From Bacteroidota bacterium (GTDB lineage Bacteria; Bacteroidota; Bacteroidia; Chitinophagales; Chitinophagaceae), in NCBI GenBank assembly GCA_023423405.1, contig JAFAFR010000032.1:1-64000 (forward strand): DNA of 64,000 bases, read 5' to 3'. The notes beneath the pieces were generated by a model that did no database searches, was not told the origin of the DNA, and worked only from the letters and a program-made list of their open reading frames with translations. Numbering within the stretch: position 1 is the stretch's first letter; each line of letters opens with the position of its first letter. This document shows, piece after piece, positions 8,763 through 16,578 of the stretch. A program made the position numbers and the translations under genes.

Positions 8763-9932
8763 TTATGCATCTACGGTAGTGAAGACGGTTTGCAGCCGGC
8801 GGATGGCTTCTTCCAGTTTTTCTTCGGGAGAACAGAGGCTCACGCGGATATAACCGTTACCTGCATCCCCGAAAATGCCGCCGGGGGTGATGAATACATT
8901 GGCCTGGTAAAGGGCCGCATCACTCAGCGCATATCCATCGGGGTAAGTTGCCGGTATCCTTGCCCATACAAACATGCCTGCCTGGTCGGTGGCGTAGCTG
9001 CACTGCAGGATATCGAGCAGGCGGAATACTTTTTCCCGGCGTTTGGCGTATACTGCGTTTACCGATTCGTACCAGTCCTTCTCCAGGCGCAAAGCCTTTG
9101 CGGCCGCGAGTTGCAGGGGAAGGAACATGCCGCTGTCCATATTGCTTTTGAAACGCAGCACTTCGTTGATGCGTTCCGCAGCGCCCGCGAGCATGCCCAC
9201 GCGCCAGCCGGCCATGTTCTGGCTCTTGCTGAGGGAATTGAGCTCCAGCACGGTTTCCTTCGCTCCCGGCACCGACAGCAGGCTCATGGGTTTTTCGTTC
9301 AGGATAAAGCTGTAGGGATTGTCGTGGCAAATGAGGATACCCGTGCGTTTGCCGAAAGCCACCAGCTTTTCAAAGAAGGCGGCGCTGGGCAATTGTCCCG
9401 TAGGCATGTGCGGATAGTTCACCCACATCAGTTTCACGCGGCTGAGGTCGGAGGCCTCAAGGGCGTCGAGGTCGGGCTCCCAGTTGAGGCGTTCTTCGAG
9501 GTTATAGGTGCGCGGAACGCCGCCGGCCAGTTTTACAGCAGCGCTGTAGGTAGGATAACCCGGGTTGGGAATCAGGGCCTCATCTCCTTCGTTGAGATAG
9601 GTCATGCAGATGTGCATGATGCCTTCCTTGCTGCCGATGAGGGGCAGGATCTCTGTAGCGGGATCAAGCTCCACGCCATACCAGCGGCTGTACCAGTGCG
9701 CCATGGCTTCCCGTAAAACGGGGCTGCCCTTGTAGTTCTGGTAGGCATGCACGTTAGGTTTGGCTGCTTCCTCCGCCAGGGTACGGATGACGTCGGGGTG
9801 CGGCGGCAGGTCGGGACTCCCGATGCCGAGGTTGATGATGGCTTTTCCTGCCTGGTTGAGGGCATCGATCTCCCTCAGTTTGGTGGAGAAATAGTATTCC
9901 CCGATGCCATTAAGACGATGGGCCGTTGTCAT
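8763..9932 (-). CDS. PLP-dependent aminotransferase of the Phe/Tyr operon (class I/II)
   Basis: The 389-aa fold-type I aminotransferase has ELNSLSKSQNMAGWRVGML, with the Schiff-base Lys at about residue 236, NYPHMPTGQ (the variant of NPxNPTG) and the C-terminal RVSLCSPEE containing the carboxylate-binding Arg. Position between pheA and tyrA argues that it makes Phe and Tyr from phenylpyruvate and 4-hydroxyphenylpyruvate, or aminates prephenate. Its sequence also resembles LL-diaminopimelate/aspartate-type aminotransferases, so substrate is inferred from context. It overlaps the pheA stop by 4 bases (ATGA). Confidence 0.88.
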   Translation of the reverse strand: MTTAHRLNGIGEYYFSTKLREIDALNQAGKAIINLGIGSPDLPPHPDVIRTLAEEAAKPNVHAYQNYKGSPVLREAMAHWYSRWYGVELDPATEILPLIGSKEGIMHICMTYLNEGDEALIPNPGYPTYSAAVKLAGGVPRTYNLEERLNWEPDLDALEASDLSRVKLMWVNYPHMPTGQLPSAAFFEKLVAFGKRTGILICHDNPYSFILNEKPMSLLSVPGAKETVLELNSLSKSQNMAGWRVGMLAGAAERINEVLRFKSNMDSGMFLPLQLAAAKALRLEKDWYESVNAVYAKRREKVFRLLDILQCSYATDQAGMFVWARIPATYPDGYALSDAALYQANVFITPGGIFGDAGNGYIRVSLCSPEEKLEEAIRRLQTVFTTVDA

Positions 9933-10756
9933 TTTCTTCCGTTTTTATAGATGCCGTATACCTGCAGCGCAACTGTCAGTGGCCGGATCTGCTGCAGTAC
10001 TTCTTGTAATTGTTCCAGGTTATCGAATTCCATATCGGCATGGAAGCTGTATTCCCAGTCGCTTCCCGGAATGGGGAAGCTCTGGAGCTTACTGAGGTTG
10101 ATGCCGCCGTTGGCGATGCAGCTCAGCACTTTGGCCAGGCTGCCACGGGAGTGATCGGTATGGAAATTCACGGAGGCTTTGTTGGCGCCTTCGATGGGTG
10201 TTTGGTCTTTAGCGGGTTCCAGTACCAGGAAGCGGGTATAGTTGTTCCGCATGGTGTGAATATTGGGCGCCAGCACATCGAGTTCAAACAATTCGGCAGC
10301 CAGTTTGCTGGCGATGGCGGCGGCATGTTTGTTCTTCTTCTGGTGGATGTGTTTGGCGCTGAGTGCCGTGTCTTCGGTTTCCACCAGCTTCCAGTTGTAT
10401 TTCTCGAGATAATCAATGCATTGCAGGATGGCCATGGGGTGGGAATGCACTTCGCGGATGTCTTCCAGTTGCACACCGGGGTTTACCAGCAGGTTCTGCC
10501 TGATCTGGAGGTACACTTCACCGATCACGCGCAGTTTGCTTTTCTGCAGCAGGTTGTAGTTCGGTAAAATGCTGCCGGCAATGGAATTTTCGATGGCCAT
10601 GATGCCACCGTTGCTTTCTTTTGAATCGGCGGCAATGCGCACCACGTCGCGGAAATTGTCGCAGGGGATCACTTCCACCTGCCTGCCGAAAAATTGTTGT
10701 GCAGCCACCTGGTGGAAACTGCCTTCGTACCCCTGTATTGCTATTCGTTTGGCCAT
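9929..10756 (-). CDS. pheA: Prephenate dehydratase with ACT domain
   Basis: PheA converts prephenate to phenylpyruvate. From the start at 10756 the protein is 275 aa: MAKRIAIQGYEGSFHQVAAQ opens the periplasmic-binding-like catalytic domain, NNYTRFLVLE carries the TRF catalytic motif, and the C-terminal ACT domain (SFPIPGSDWEYSFHADME) is the usual Phe-binding regulator. A longer frame from 10831 exists but would place the attenuator hairpin inside the gene and adds residues absent from the family. The chosen ATG directly follows the U-tract of that hairpin, with no Shine-Dalgarno. It is the first structural gene of the aromatic operon. Confidence 0.93.
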   Translation of the reverse strand: MAKRIAIQGYEGSFHQVAAQQFFGRQVEVIPCDNFRDVVRIAADSKESNGGIMAIENSIAGSILPNYNLLQKSKLRVIGEVYLQIRQNLLVNPGVQLEDIREVHSHPMAILQCIDYLEKYNWKLVETEDTALSAKHIHQKKNKHAAAIASKLAAELFELDVLAPNIHTMRNNYTRFLVLEPAKDQTPIEGANKASVNFHTDHSRGSLAKVLSCIANGGINLSKLQSFPIPGSDWEYSFHADMEFDNLEQLQEVLQQIRPLTVALQVYGIYKNGRK

Positions 10757-10787
10757 AAAAAATAAAAATCCCGGCTTTTTGCCGGGA
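10757..10787 (-). terminator. Attenuator terminator hairpin before pheA
   Basis: On the minus strand TCCCGGC (10787-10781) and GCCGGGA (10775-10769) form a perfect 7-bp stem with an AAAAA loop, followed by TTTTTATTTTTT to 10757. That is a textbook intrinsic terminator, yet it lies before the operon, one base from the pheA ATG. Together with the Phe/Tyr leader peptide just upstream it reads as a ribosome-controlled attenuator. A short antiterminator is possible: GCCGG at 10843-10839 can pair with CCGGC of the terminator's first arm. Confidence 0.85.
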
Positions 10788-10809
10788 CTCTTTATGTTGA
10801 TTGTATTTC

Positions 10810-10905
10810 TCAGTTTTTTGATCGTACACAAAGCATCGCCGGCCTTCTGCCTGTAAAAAAGTAGAAGTAAAAATAAAATCGGCCAAATGCACAGGTGTTC
10901 ATCAT
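10810..10905 (-). CDS. Phe/Tyr-rich leader peptide of the aromatic operon attenuator
   Basis: An unlisted 31-codon frame runs from ATG ATG at 10905 to TGA at 10810. Its translation is MMNTCAFGR, then FYFYFYFF, then TGRRPAMLCVRSKN: eight aromatic codons in a row, four of them in alternating Phe-Tyr pairs, using both Phe codons and both Tyr codons. The stop is 22 bases before the attenuator hairpin, a spacing at which a ribosome reaching the stop would mask the candidate antiterminator (10843-10839) and let the terminator form. Stalling at the Phe/Tyr run would leave it free. The promoter must lie in the 70 bases upstream (10906-10975) unless the transcript reads through from murQ; a TTTTTTG and a TATATTTT there are spaced too closely to be sure. 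Confidence 0.8.
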   Translation of the reverse strand: MMNTCAFGRFYFYFYFFTGRRPAMLCVRSKN

Positions 10906-10975
10906 TTGGTAAAAATATACAATCCGCACAAACTGCAAAAAAGTTTTTTCCTTACAAATGTTAGTTTATATGGGG

Positions 10976-11539
10976 TCAGTCGAGCCGTTTGCGCATCTCC
11001 TCATCAATTTTCCGGAAGAGGTGAAAGGGCTTGAATATGCGCCAGTTCTCGATTTCAACGAGTTCAAGGTAACGCTGCAGCTTGGCTTTGCGGAATTCGT
11101 ACTGGGTTTGTTCAGGCATGTTCAGCAGCACCACCCAGCCATCGTTTTCCATCATTTCTTCATACCATTCTTCATAATATTCGCGGTCGCTGCTGTGAAA
11201 ATTGAGTACGTTCTCGGCTATGAAAATGAACTTATAAATACCCTGGGACTCAAATTTGTCGATCACTTCCCTTTTAAGGCTCATGATATCGTTCTCGATG
11301 GCATCATTCCATTCCCCAATGAGTTCTATGATCGCATAACCCTCATCGTAATCGGCCATCAGCACTTTCAGATAGAGGGTGCGGGAGCCGAACTCGTCCC
11401 ACTGCGGGTGTATATAATAGTTATAGATGGCCTGGGTAAATTCAAACTCGGAGTAAACCCTTCCGTAAAAAGGAGACCGCTCATCTTCCTCACTCACATA
11501 GATATGGCGCCAATTATAAAAGGGTTCAATGTTGTGCAT
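10976..11539 (-). CDS. Conserved hypothetical protein coupled to murQ
   Basis: I do not recognise a named family. The 187-aa product (start MHNIEPFYNW at 11539; a longer frame from 11599 lies wholly inside murQ) is soluble, acidic and rich in Tyr, Trp and Glu, with no signal peptide or membrane segment. A central region resembles an alpha/beta core (TLYLKVLMADYDEGYAIIEL, IYKFIFIAENVLNFHSS). Its start overlaps the last 14 bases of murQ, so the two are translationally coupled and it may act in the same amino-sugar recycling or in sensing it. Function unknown. Confidence 0.75.
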   Translation of the reverse strand: MHNIEPFYNWRHIYVSEEDERSPFYGRVYSEFEFTQAIYNYYIHPQWDEFGSRTLYLKVLMADYDEGYAIIELIGEWNDAIENDIMSLKREVIDKFESQGIYKFIFIAENVLNFHSSDREYYEEWYEEMMENDGWVVLLNMPEQTQYEFRKAKLQRYLELVEIENWRIFKPFHLFRKIDEEMRKRLD

Positions 11540-12347
11540 AGTTGTCGACGGCTTTTTTGACGCTGCCCCAGCGGAGCAGCAGTTGCCGGGCGATATCATA
11601 ATTATCGAGCTTGAGGCGGGCCATAACCATGCGGGTACCGCGATCCACGATCTTTTCGTTGCTGAGCTGCATGTTCACCATCTTGTTGTCTTCCACTCGT
11701 CCGATCTGTACCATTACGGAGGTGGAGATCATGTTCAGCACCAGTTTCTGGGCGGTGCCGCTTTTCATACGGGTGCTGCCTGTCACCACTTCGGGGCCTA
11801 CCACCACTTCGATGGGAAAATCGGCTTCGCGGCTGATGGGTGAATTCGGGTTGCAGGAGATGGAGCCGGTAATAATGCCTTCTTCCCGGCAGCGGCGCAG
11901 CGCGGCAATCACATAAGGCGTGGTGCCGCTGGCGGCAATGCCCACCACTACATCGTTATCGCTCACGTCGTGTGCCAGCAGGTCTTTCCAGCCCTGCTCC
12001 ATATCGTCTTCGGCGTTCTCCACCGCTTTTCGAATGGCTACTTCGCCGCCGGCGATGATGCCGATCACGAGTCCATGGGGCATGCCGTAAGTGGGTGGAA
12101 TTTCACTGGCGTCGAGTACGCCCAGCCGCCCGGAAGTGCCGGCGCCCATATAAAAAAGGCGACCGCCGGCCAGCAGTTTGTCGGTGATGGCGGCCACCAG
12201 CTTTTCGATCTGCGGGATGGCCTGGGCTACCGCTACCGGCACCTGGCGATCCTCTTCGTTGATATGGATAAGCAGTTCGGCCAGCGGCATTTTATCGAGG
12301 TGCCGGTACGGACTATCCTGTTCTGTAACTTTCACAAAATCCTTCAT
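11526..12347 (-). CDS. murQ: N-acetylmuramic acid 6-phosphate etherase
   Basis: MurQ splits the D-lactyl ether of MurNAc-6-phosphate to GlcNAc-6-phosphate and lactate during cell-wall recycling. The 273-aa protein is a SIS-domain protein with the family signature YMGAGTSGRLGVLDASEIPPT, GIAASGTTPYVIAALRRC and STRMKSGTAQKLVLNM. It is a little shorter than the 298-aa E. coli protein at the C-terminus. It follows the sugar kinase by 6 bases and overlaps the next gene, so the three form an operon. Confidence 0.93.
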   Translation of the reverse strand: MKDFVKVTEQDSPYRHLDKMPLAELLIHINEEDRQVPVAVAQAIPQIEKLVAAITDKLLAGGRLFYMGAGTSGRLGVLDASEIPPTYGMPHGLVIGIIAGGEVAIRKAVENAEDDMEQGWKDLLAHDVSDNDVVVGIAASGTTPYVIAALRRCREEGIITGSISCNPNSPISREADFPIEVVVGPEVVTGSTRMKSGTAQKLVLNMISTSVMVQIGRVEDNKMVNMQLSNEKIVDRGTRMVMARLKLDNYDIARQLLLRWGSVKKAVDNYAQH

Positions 12348-12353
12348 ATTGTT

Positions 12354-13196
12354 TTATTGACTGTGGTACTCGATCAGTCCCTGCATGGGATGCTGCAGGA
12401 TCGAGCCCAGTTCCAGTTCGTAACTGCCACAAAGTTCGGTGATCACATCCCTGAATCCAAAAGCGATCCCACCCACAAAATGCACGGGCAGTTTCCAGCT
12501 CTCGCGGTATTTGCACAGGTGGCTGAAGAAAAAATCGTTGAGCCCGTCTTCGACGATGTTTTCCACCATGAAATGTCCGCGGTTCTCGGCGAGAAAAAGC
12601 GCAAAGGAAGCGAGGAAGCGGTTGGGCAGGGGCTGTTTGTACACCCGGTCGAGGATCTCCACTTCGGAAAGCCTGAACTTTTCCTCGAACCGGAAGCGGA
12701 GCTCTTCGTCAAATGTCTGGTACAGGTAGTATTGCAGGGTCTTTTTGCCCAGGTAAGCGCCGCTGCCTTCGTCGCCCAGCACATACCCCAGCCCTGGGCT
12801 ATTTTTAACGATCTTTTTGCCATTGAAATAGCAGGAATTGCTACCGGTTCCGAGAATGCAGGCGATGCCTTTCCGGTCCTGGCAGAGCGCGCGGGCGGCG
12901 CCCATGAGGTCGTGGTCCACCATCACTTCCGCGTCGGGGAATACCTGCGTCAGCGCCCGGGCGATCATGCGGCGGTTGGACGGGTTCTTGCAACCTGTGC
13001 CGTAATAATAAAGCCGGGTGATGGCAAATTTGCGGATTTCGGGCGCCAGGTCGCGGCGCACCAGCTCTTCTACCTGTTCCCCATTGAGGAAATAGGGGCT
13101 GATACCCAGGGTGAATACAGTCTTTTTAAGTTTGCCTTTTTCCACAACGCACCATTCGCACTTGGTTGCGCCGCTGTCCGCTATAAGGATTGCCAT
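12354..13196 (-). CDS. BadF/BadG-type sugar kinase (GlcNAc/MurNAc kinase-like)
   Basis: The 280-aa protein has the ASKHA kinase fold: phosphate-1 motif ILIADSGATKCEWCVV at the N-terminus, phosphate-2 ILGTGSNSCYF around residue 120, and GDEGSGAYLGKK. In this family members phosphorylate N-acetylglucosamine or, as MurK, both GlcNAc and MurNAc. Being immediately upstream of murQ, the likely reaction here is MurNAc to MurNAc-6-phosphate, feeding the etherase. This substrate is inferred from context. Confidence 0.85.
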   Translation of the reverse strand: MAILIADSGATKCEWCVVEKGKLKKTVFTLGISPYFLNGEQVEELVRRDLAPEIRKFAITRLYYYGTGCKNPSNRRMIARALTQVFPDAEVMVDHDLMGAARALCQDRKGIACILGTGSNSCYFNGKKIVKNSPGLGYVLGDEGSGAYLGKKTLQYYLYQTFDEELRFRFEEKFRLSEVEILDRVYKQPLPNRFLASFALFLAENRGHFMVENIVEDGLNDFFFSHLCKYRESWKLPVHFVGGIAFGFRDVITELCGSYELELGSILQHPMQGLIEYHSQ

Positions 13197-13251
13197 GCCT
13201 TTACATTAATGGTAAAACGAAAATAAACTATGTAACGTAATTTGCAGAACA

Positions 13252-14883
13252 ATGAAAACCATACCCGAAAAAAAGAAATTACAGGTTTGGCTGCCGCTGC
13301 TCTTCGCCATTATCATGATACTGGGGATGGTGCTGGGTTATAAACTGCGGGAGAATACCATTACGGCCACCAGCCTTTTCAAGTTCGATAACAAACGTTC
13401 GCCGCTGCAGGAAGTGCTGGACCTGGTGATGCTGAAATATGTAGACAAGGTAGATACGGATACCCTGGGCAACGACGCCATCCAGGACATGCTGTCCAAG
13501 CTTGATCCGCACAGCGCTTTTATTCCCGCGCGGCGCCTCACCGAGGTCAACGAAGATCTCCAGGGAAATTTCCAGGGCATCGGCATCGAATTCCAGATCT
13601 TCCGGGATACCGTGAATGTACTCAGCGTGGTACCGGACGGTCCCAGTGCAAAAGCCGGGCTGCAGGTGGGCGATAAATTCCTGAAAGTGGGCGACAGCGT
13701 GGTAGCCGGGAAGATCAGTTCCGAAGGCATCAAAAAAATGCTGCGCGGTCCCGGTGGCACGCGTGTATCGGTGGAGCTGCTGCGCGGCAAACAACGCCTC
13801 AACGTACAGATCCAGCGGGGCACGATTCCCCTGCCCTCCCTCGACGCCGCTTACCTCGCGGCGCCAGGCACCGGCTACATAAGGTTGAGCAAGTTTGCGG
13901 AAACCACCTATGAAGAATTCATGGCAGCCCTGGAGAAACTGCAATCGCTGGGTATGCAGTCGCTGGTGCTGGACCTGCGCGGCAACGGCGGCGGCATATT
14001 GGGAGAAGCCGTGGATATTGCGGACGAATTTTTGAGCGACGACAAACTGATTGTATATACAGAAGGAAACCGGATGTCGCGGCAGGAATACCGGACGCGG
14101 CGCAAGGGACTGTTTGAAACCGGCAAGCTGGTGCTGCTGCTGGACGAGGCTTCTGCATCGGCCAGCGAAGTACTGGCCGGGGCGCTGCAGGACTGGGACC
14201 GGGCCACCATTGTGGGGCGCCGCAGTTTTGGCAAGGGCCTGGTGCAGGAACAGTACAACCTCAGCGACGGATCGGCCCTGCGGCTCACCGTGGCGCGGTA
14301 TTATACGCCTACCGGCCGGAGCATCCAGAAACCTTATGACAAGGGCGTGGACGCCTACGACAACGACCTGATCAACCGCTACCAGCACGGCGAAATGGTG
14401 AATGCCGACAGCAATAAACTCACCAGCGGCAAGGCATATAAAACACAGGGCGGCAAAACCGTTTATGGTGGCGGTGGCATTACCCCCGATTATTTTATTT
14501 CGGTTGATACCAATTTACTGTCCAGCACCGTTACCGCCCTGTTCCAGAACAATGTGGTCAGCAATTATTCCTACCTCTATTTTATATCCAATGCCGACCG
14601 CATCCGCCAATACAAAAATGCCCGCGCTTTTGCAGAAGGGTTCCGGTGGACGGAAGCCGACTGGCAGGATTTCGGGCAGTTTGCAGGAAAATCGGATGTA
14701 CCGGTAAAGGCCATGAAGCCGCACGACCGCCACTTCGTGGAGCTGCGCATGAAAGCCATGATGGGGCGCTATCTCTGGCGCAACGAAGGTTATTATGAAG
14801 TGATAAACCAGGGCGATCCGGCGCTGGAAAAAGCAGTGACCCTGCTTGCACAGCCTCCCTCAACTACAGCGGTAGTAAAATGA
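13252..14883 (+). CDS. S41 family C-terminal processing peptidase
   Basis: The 543-aa protein has an N-terminal membrane anchor or signal (residues 12-30), a PDZ domain (about 100-190) and the S41 protease core. The Ser/Lys dyad is visible: DEASASASEVLAG gives Ser303 and RSFGKGLVQE gives Lys328, 25 residues apart as in E. coli Tsp. It should cut proteins at their C-termini in the periplasm. It is divergent from the sugar kinase gene with only 55 bases between, so promoters for both must lie there. A GTAATTTG just before the ATG resembles a -7 box but is one base off. Confidence 0.92.
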   Translation: MKTIPEKKKLQVWLPLLFAIIMILGMVLGYKLRENTITATSLFKFDNKRSPLQEVLDLVMLKYVDKVDTDTLGNDAIQDMLSKLDPHSAFIPARRLTEVNEDLQGNFQGIGIEFQIFRDTVNVLSVVPDGPSAKAGLQVGDKFLKVGDSVVAGKISSEGIKKMLRGPGGTRVSVELLRGKQRLNVQIQRGTIPLPSLDAAYLAAPGTGYIRLSKFAETTYEEFMAALEKLQSLGMQSLVLDLRGNGGGILGEAVDIADEFLSDDKLIVYTEGNRMSRQEYRTRRKGLFETGKLVLLLDEASASASEVLAGALQDWDRATIVGRRSFGKGLVQEQYNLSDGSALRLTVARYYTPTGRSIQKPYDKGVDAYDNDLINRYQHGEMVNADSNKLTSGKAYKTQGGKTVYGGGGITPDYFISVDTNLLSSTVTALFQNNVVSNYSYLYFISNADRIRQYKNARAFAEGFRWTEADWQDFGQFAGKSDVPVKAMKPHDRHFVELRMKAMMGRYLWRNEGYYEVINQGDPALEKAVTLLAQPPSTTAVVK

Positions 14884-14906
14884 GAGAACCAGGGTAGTTC
14901 CTGTTC

Positions 14907-15293
14907 TCAGAAAACCTTATCGCCCTCCAGGAGCTCGCGTTCCAGGAGCAGCAACTGGTTTTGCAGGTGGCTGAACCGCGACAGCAGCGCCTGGAATTCC
15001 GTCATGGCAAACCCGTCATCGGAATTTTTGAAACCCGATCGCTGCAGTTGTGCGATAGACATTTTTGTGAGGTGCAGTTCGTTGCTGATGGAATCGATTT
15101 CCGCCCGGAAAACGGCGAGGCGTTCATGCAGGTCGTGTCCCTGCGGATCGGTCTGGGCAAAATCGTTGTAGATGCGCAGGCAGTTGACATAATTGTTCAG
15201 GTCTGCAATGCGAAGCCGGCATTGCAGGTGCAGCAGGTGAAGTGGAATTGCCATTGCCATGGGGTAGATTTGTATAAATCTACTGAATTTCAT
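14907..15293 (-). CDS. Hypothetical coiled-coil protein
   Basis: I recognise no family. Taking MKFSRFIQIY at 15293 as the start gives 128 aa; another Met at 15260 would give 117. The C-terminal half is predicted by eye to be helical with heptad-like Leu spacing (MTEFQALLSRFSHLQNQLLLLERELLEG), so it may form a coiled coil. There is no signal peptide. Its stop is 23 bases from the converging S41 gene, across a weak hairpin (14884-14908) that may stop both. Confidence 0.6.
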   Translation of the reverse strand: MKFSRFIQIYPMAMAIPLHLLHLQCRLRIADLNNYVNCLRIYNDFAQTDPQGHDLHERLAVFRAEIDSISNELHLTKMSIAQLQRSGFKNSDDGFAMTEFQALLSRFSHLQNQLLLLERELLEGDKVF

Positions 15294-15368
15294 GCAAGTA
15301 CAGCTATGATCAAAATCATAGATTTCCGCCCGGCGCAAAAGAGTCCAGCACTGCTTTGTACAGGGAAA

Positions 15369-15389
15369 AGCCCCGGCAATACCGGGGCT
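15369..15389 (-). terminator. Intrinsic terminator of the DUF6249 gene
   Basis: On the minus strand AGCCCCGG, loop TATTG, CCGGGGCT form a perfect 8-bp stem followed by TTTT. It starts 24 bases beyond the DUF6249 stop and separates that gene from the coiled-coil gene. Confidence 0.7.
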
Positions 15390-15412
15390 GTAAGGATAAG
15401 GTGTGCAGGATC

Positions 15413-15763
15413 TCAGGACTGATTTTTATCGAGCAATTCTCTTTTTTCGATGCGATAGGAGGCGATGAGCCCGAGGCCGCCCCCGATGCCGATAAAGGCA
15501 AACCAAAGAGCCGGGTTCTCGTCGTCTTTCAATACATATATCGTAATGAAATAAGCCAGGGCCAGCCCTATGCCAGCTCCCAGGAGCAGCAGGCCGTTTT
15601 TCAGATTACGATAGGGAGCCGGGCGGTTGGAAAATTCCTTGGGATTCATACCGCGATCGATCATGGCCATATTTTCTTTGTTCCGGAGGTAATAAAGACC
15701 GAATACCATGGCGAAACCGCCCAGGGGAACTAAAATCGGGATTAACATTTCTGCGCCTTGCAT
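15413..15763 (-). CDS. Small membrane protein, DUF6249-like
   Basis: The 116-aa protein has three hydrophobic segments (about residues 5-25, 56-75, 84-102) and a short cytoplasmic loop with RNKENMAMIDRGMNPKE, a pattern typical of the DUF6249 inner-membrane family often found beside ECF sigma factors. It lies 215 bases upstream of, and divergent from, the sigma factor gene, so it may belong to that regulon. Function unknown. Its start could also be the Met at residue 6. Confidence 0.7.
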   Translation of the reverse strand: MQGAEMLIPILVPLGGFAMVFGLYYLRNKENMAMIDRGMNPKEFSNRPAPYRNLKNGLLLLGAGIGLALAYFITIYVLKDDENPALWFAFIGIGGGLGLIASYRIEKRELLDKNQS

Positions 15764-15780
15764 ACAAGAAGATTTATTTG

Positions 15781-15808
15781 TTTGGAGTTTGGAGTTTGGG
15801 GTTTGGAG
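15781..15808. repeat. Four tandem TTTGGAG heptamers
   Basis: The sequence is TTTGGAG, TTTGGAG, TTTGGGG, TTTGGAG in direct tandem, in the intergenic space between the DUF6249 gene and the sigma factor. The unit is not coding in any supported gene. It may be a simple slippage repeat. Confidence 0.8.
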
Positions 15809-15978
15809 TTGTTTGACTACTGCGGCCGGATCCAGGTTACAGGTTGTCGAAAAACTTTTTAAAGAACTGGTTCCGGGGTATAAGACTGGGGCCGGTGCGG
15901 GCAGGTTACAGGAAGCGCCGGTTTTTTTTAAGTAACTTGTTGTAACCTCCGCTTCCCCGCAGGCGTCAAAGGGCTACC

Positions 15979-16563
15979 ATGTCAACAGGACTCAGCGACC
16001 AGGAGATCATCCAGCAGGTAAGGGGTGGCGACCAGCAGGCCTATGCCTCCCTGGTAAGCCGCTACCAGAACTTTGTGTTCAGCATCGTTCTCCGCTACCT
16101 GCCCAACCGCGAGGATGCCGAAGAACTGGCGCAGGATGTTTTTGTGAAGGCCTACCGCAGCCTGGGCGATTTCAGGGGAGAAAGCAAATTCAGCACCTGG
16201 CTTTTTACAATTGCCTCTACCTCCTGTATCACTTTCCTGCGGAAAAAGAAAATTGAATGGCAATCGCTCGACAATGAAAAGATATTTGCGCATGCCGACA
16301 ATATAGATGGTGGCCTGCGGGCCAACCAGGTAGAATATAAATCCAGGCAGTCGATGGTGAACCGGGCCATCGCTTTGCTGGGTCCCGACGATGCGCAGGT
16401 GATCACACTCTTTTATAAAGGAGAGCAAAGCCTGGAAGAAATAGCCCGCATCATGGGCCAGGAGCCCAATACCGTAAAAGTTCGCCTGCACCGCGCCCGG
16501 CAGCGCCTGCGGGAGAAGATGGAAAAATATTTTGCCGCCGAAGTCAGGGACCTGGCTTCCTGA
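15979..16563 (+). CDS. RNA polymerase sigma-70 family (ECF-type) sigma factor
   Basis: The 194-aa protein has sigma region 2 (DAEELAQDVFVKAYRSLGDF with FSTWLFTIA) and region 4 with a helix-turn-helix (SLEEIARIMGQEPNTVKVRLHRARQRLRE), and no region 1.1 or 3, which is the ECF layout. It directs RNA polymerase to a small regulon. The membrane protein 15 bases downstream is the probable anti-sigma factor. Regulon and signal are unknown. Confidence 0.93.
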   Translation: MSTGLSDQEIIQQVRGGDQQAYASLVSRYQNFVFSIVLRYLPNREDAEELAQDVFVKAYRSLGDFRGESKFSTWLFTIASTSCITFLRKKKIEWQSLDNEKIFAHADNIDGGLRANQVEYKSRQSMVNRAIALLGPDDAQVITLFYKGEQSLEEIARIMGQEPNTVKVRLHRARQRLREKMEKYFAAEVRDLAS

Positions 16564-16578
16564 ACAAACCTGTAAAAG

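Noticed and set aside
8223..9716. 497-aa plus-strand frame antisense to tyrA and the aminotransferase
   Set aside because: The minus-strand genes match known families over their full length; this frame is a shadow with unlikely composition and no family motifs.
14884..14908. Terminator between the S41 gene and the converging small gene
   Set aside because: The stem has a bulge and no adequate U-tract in either direction, so it is at best weak; not listed as a feature.
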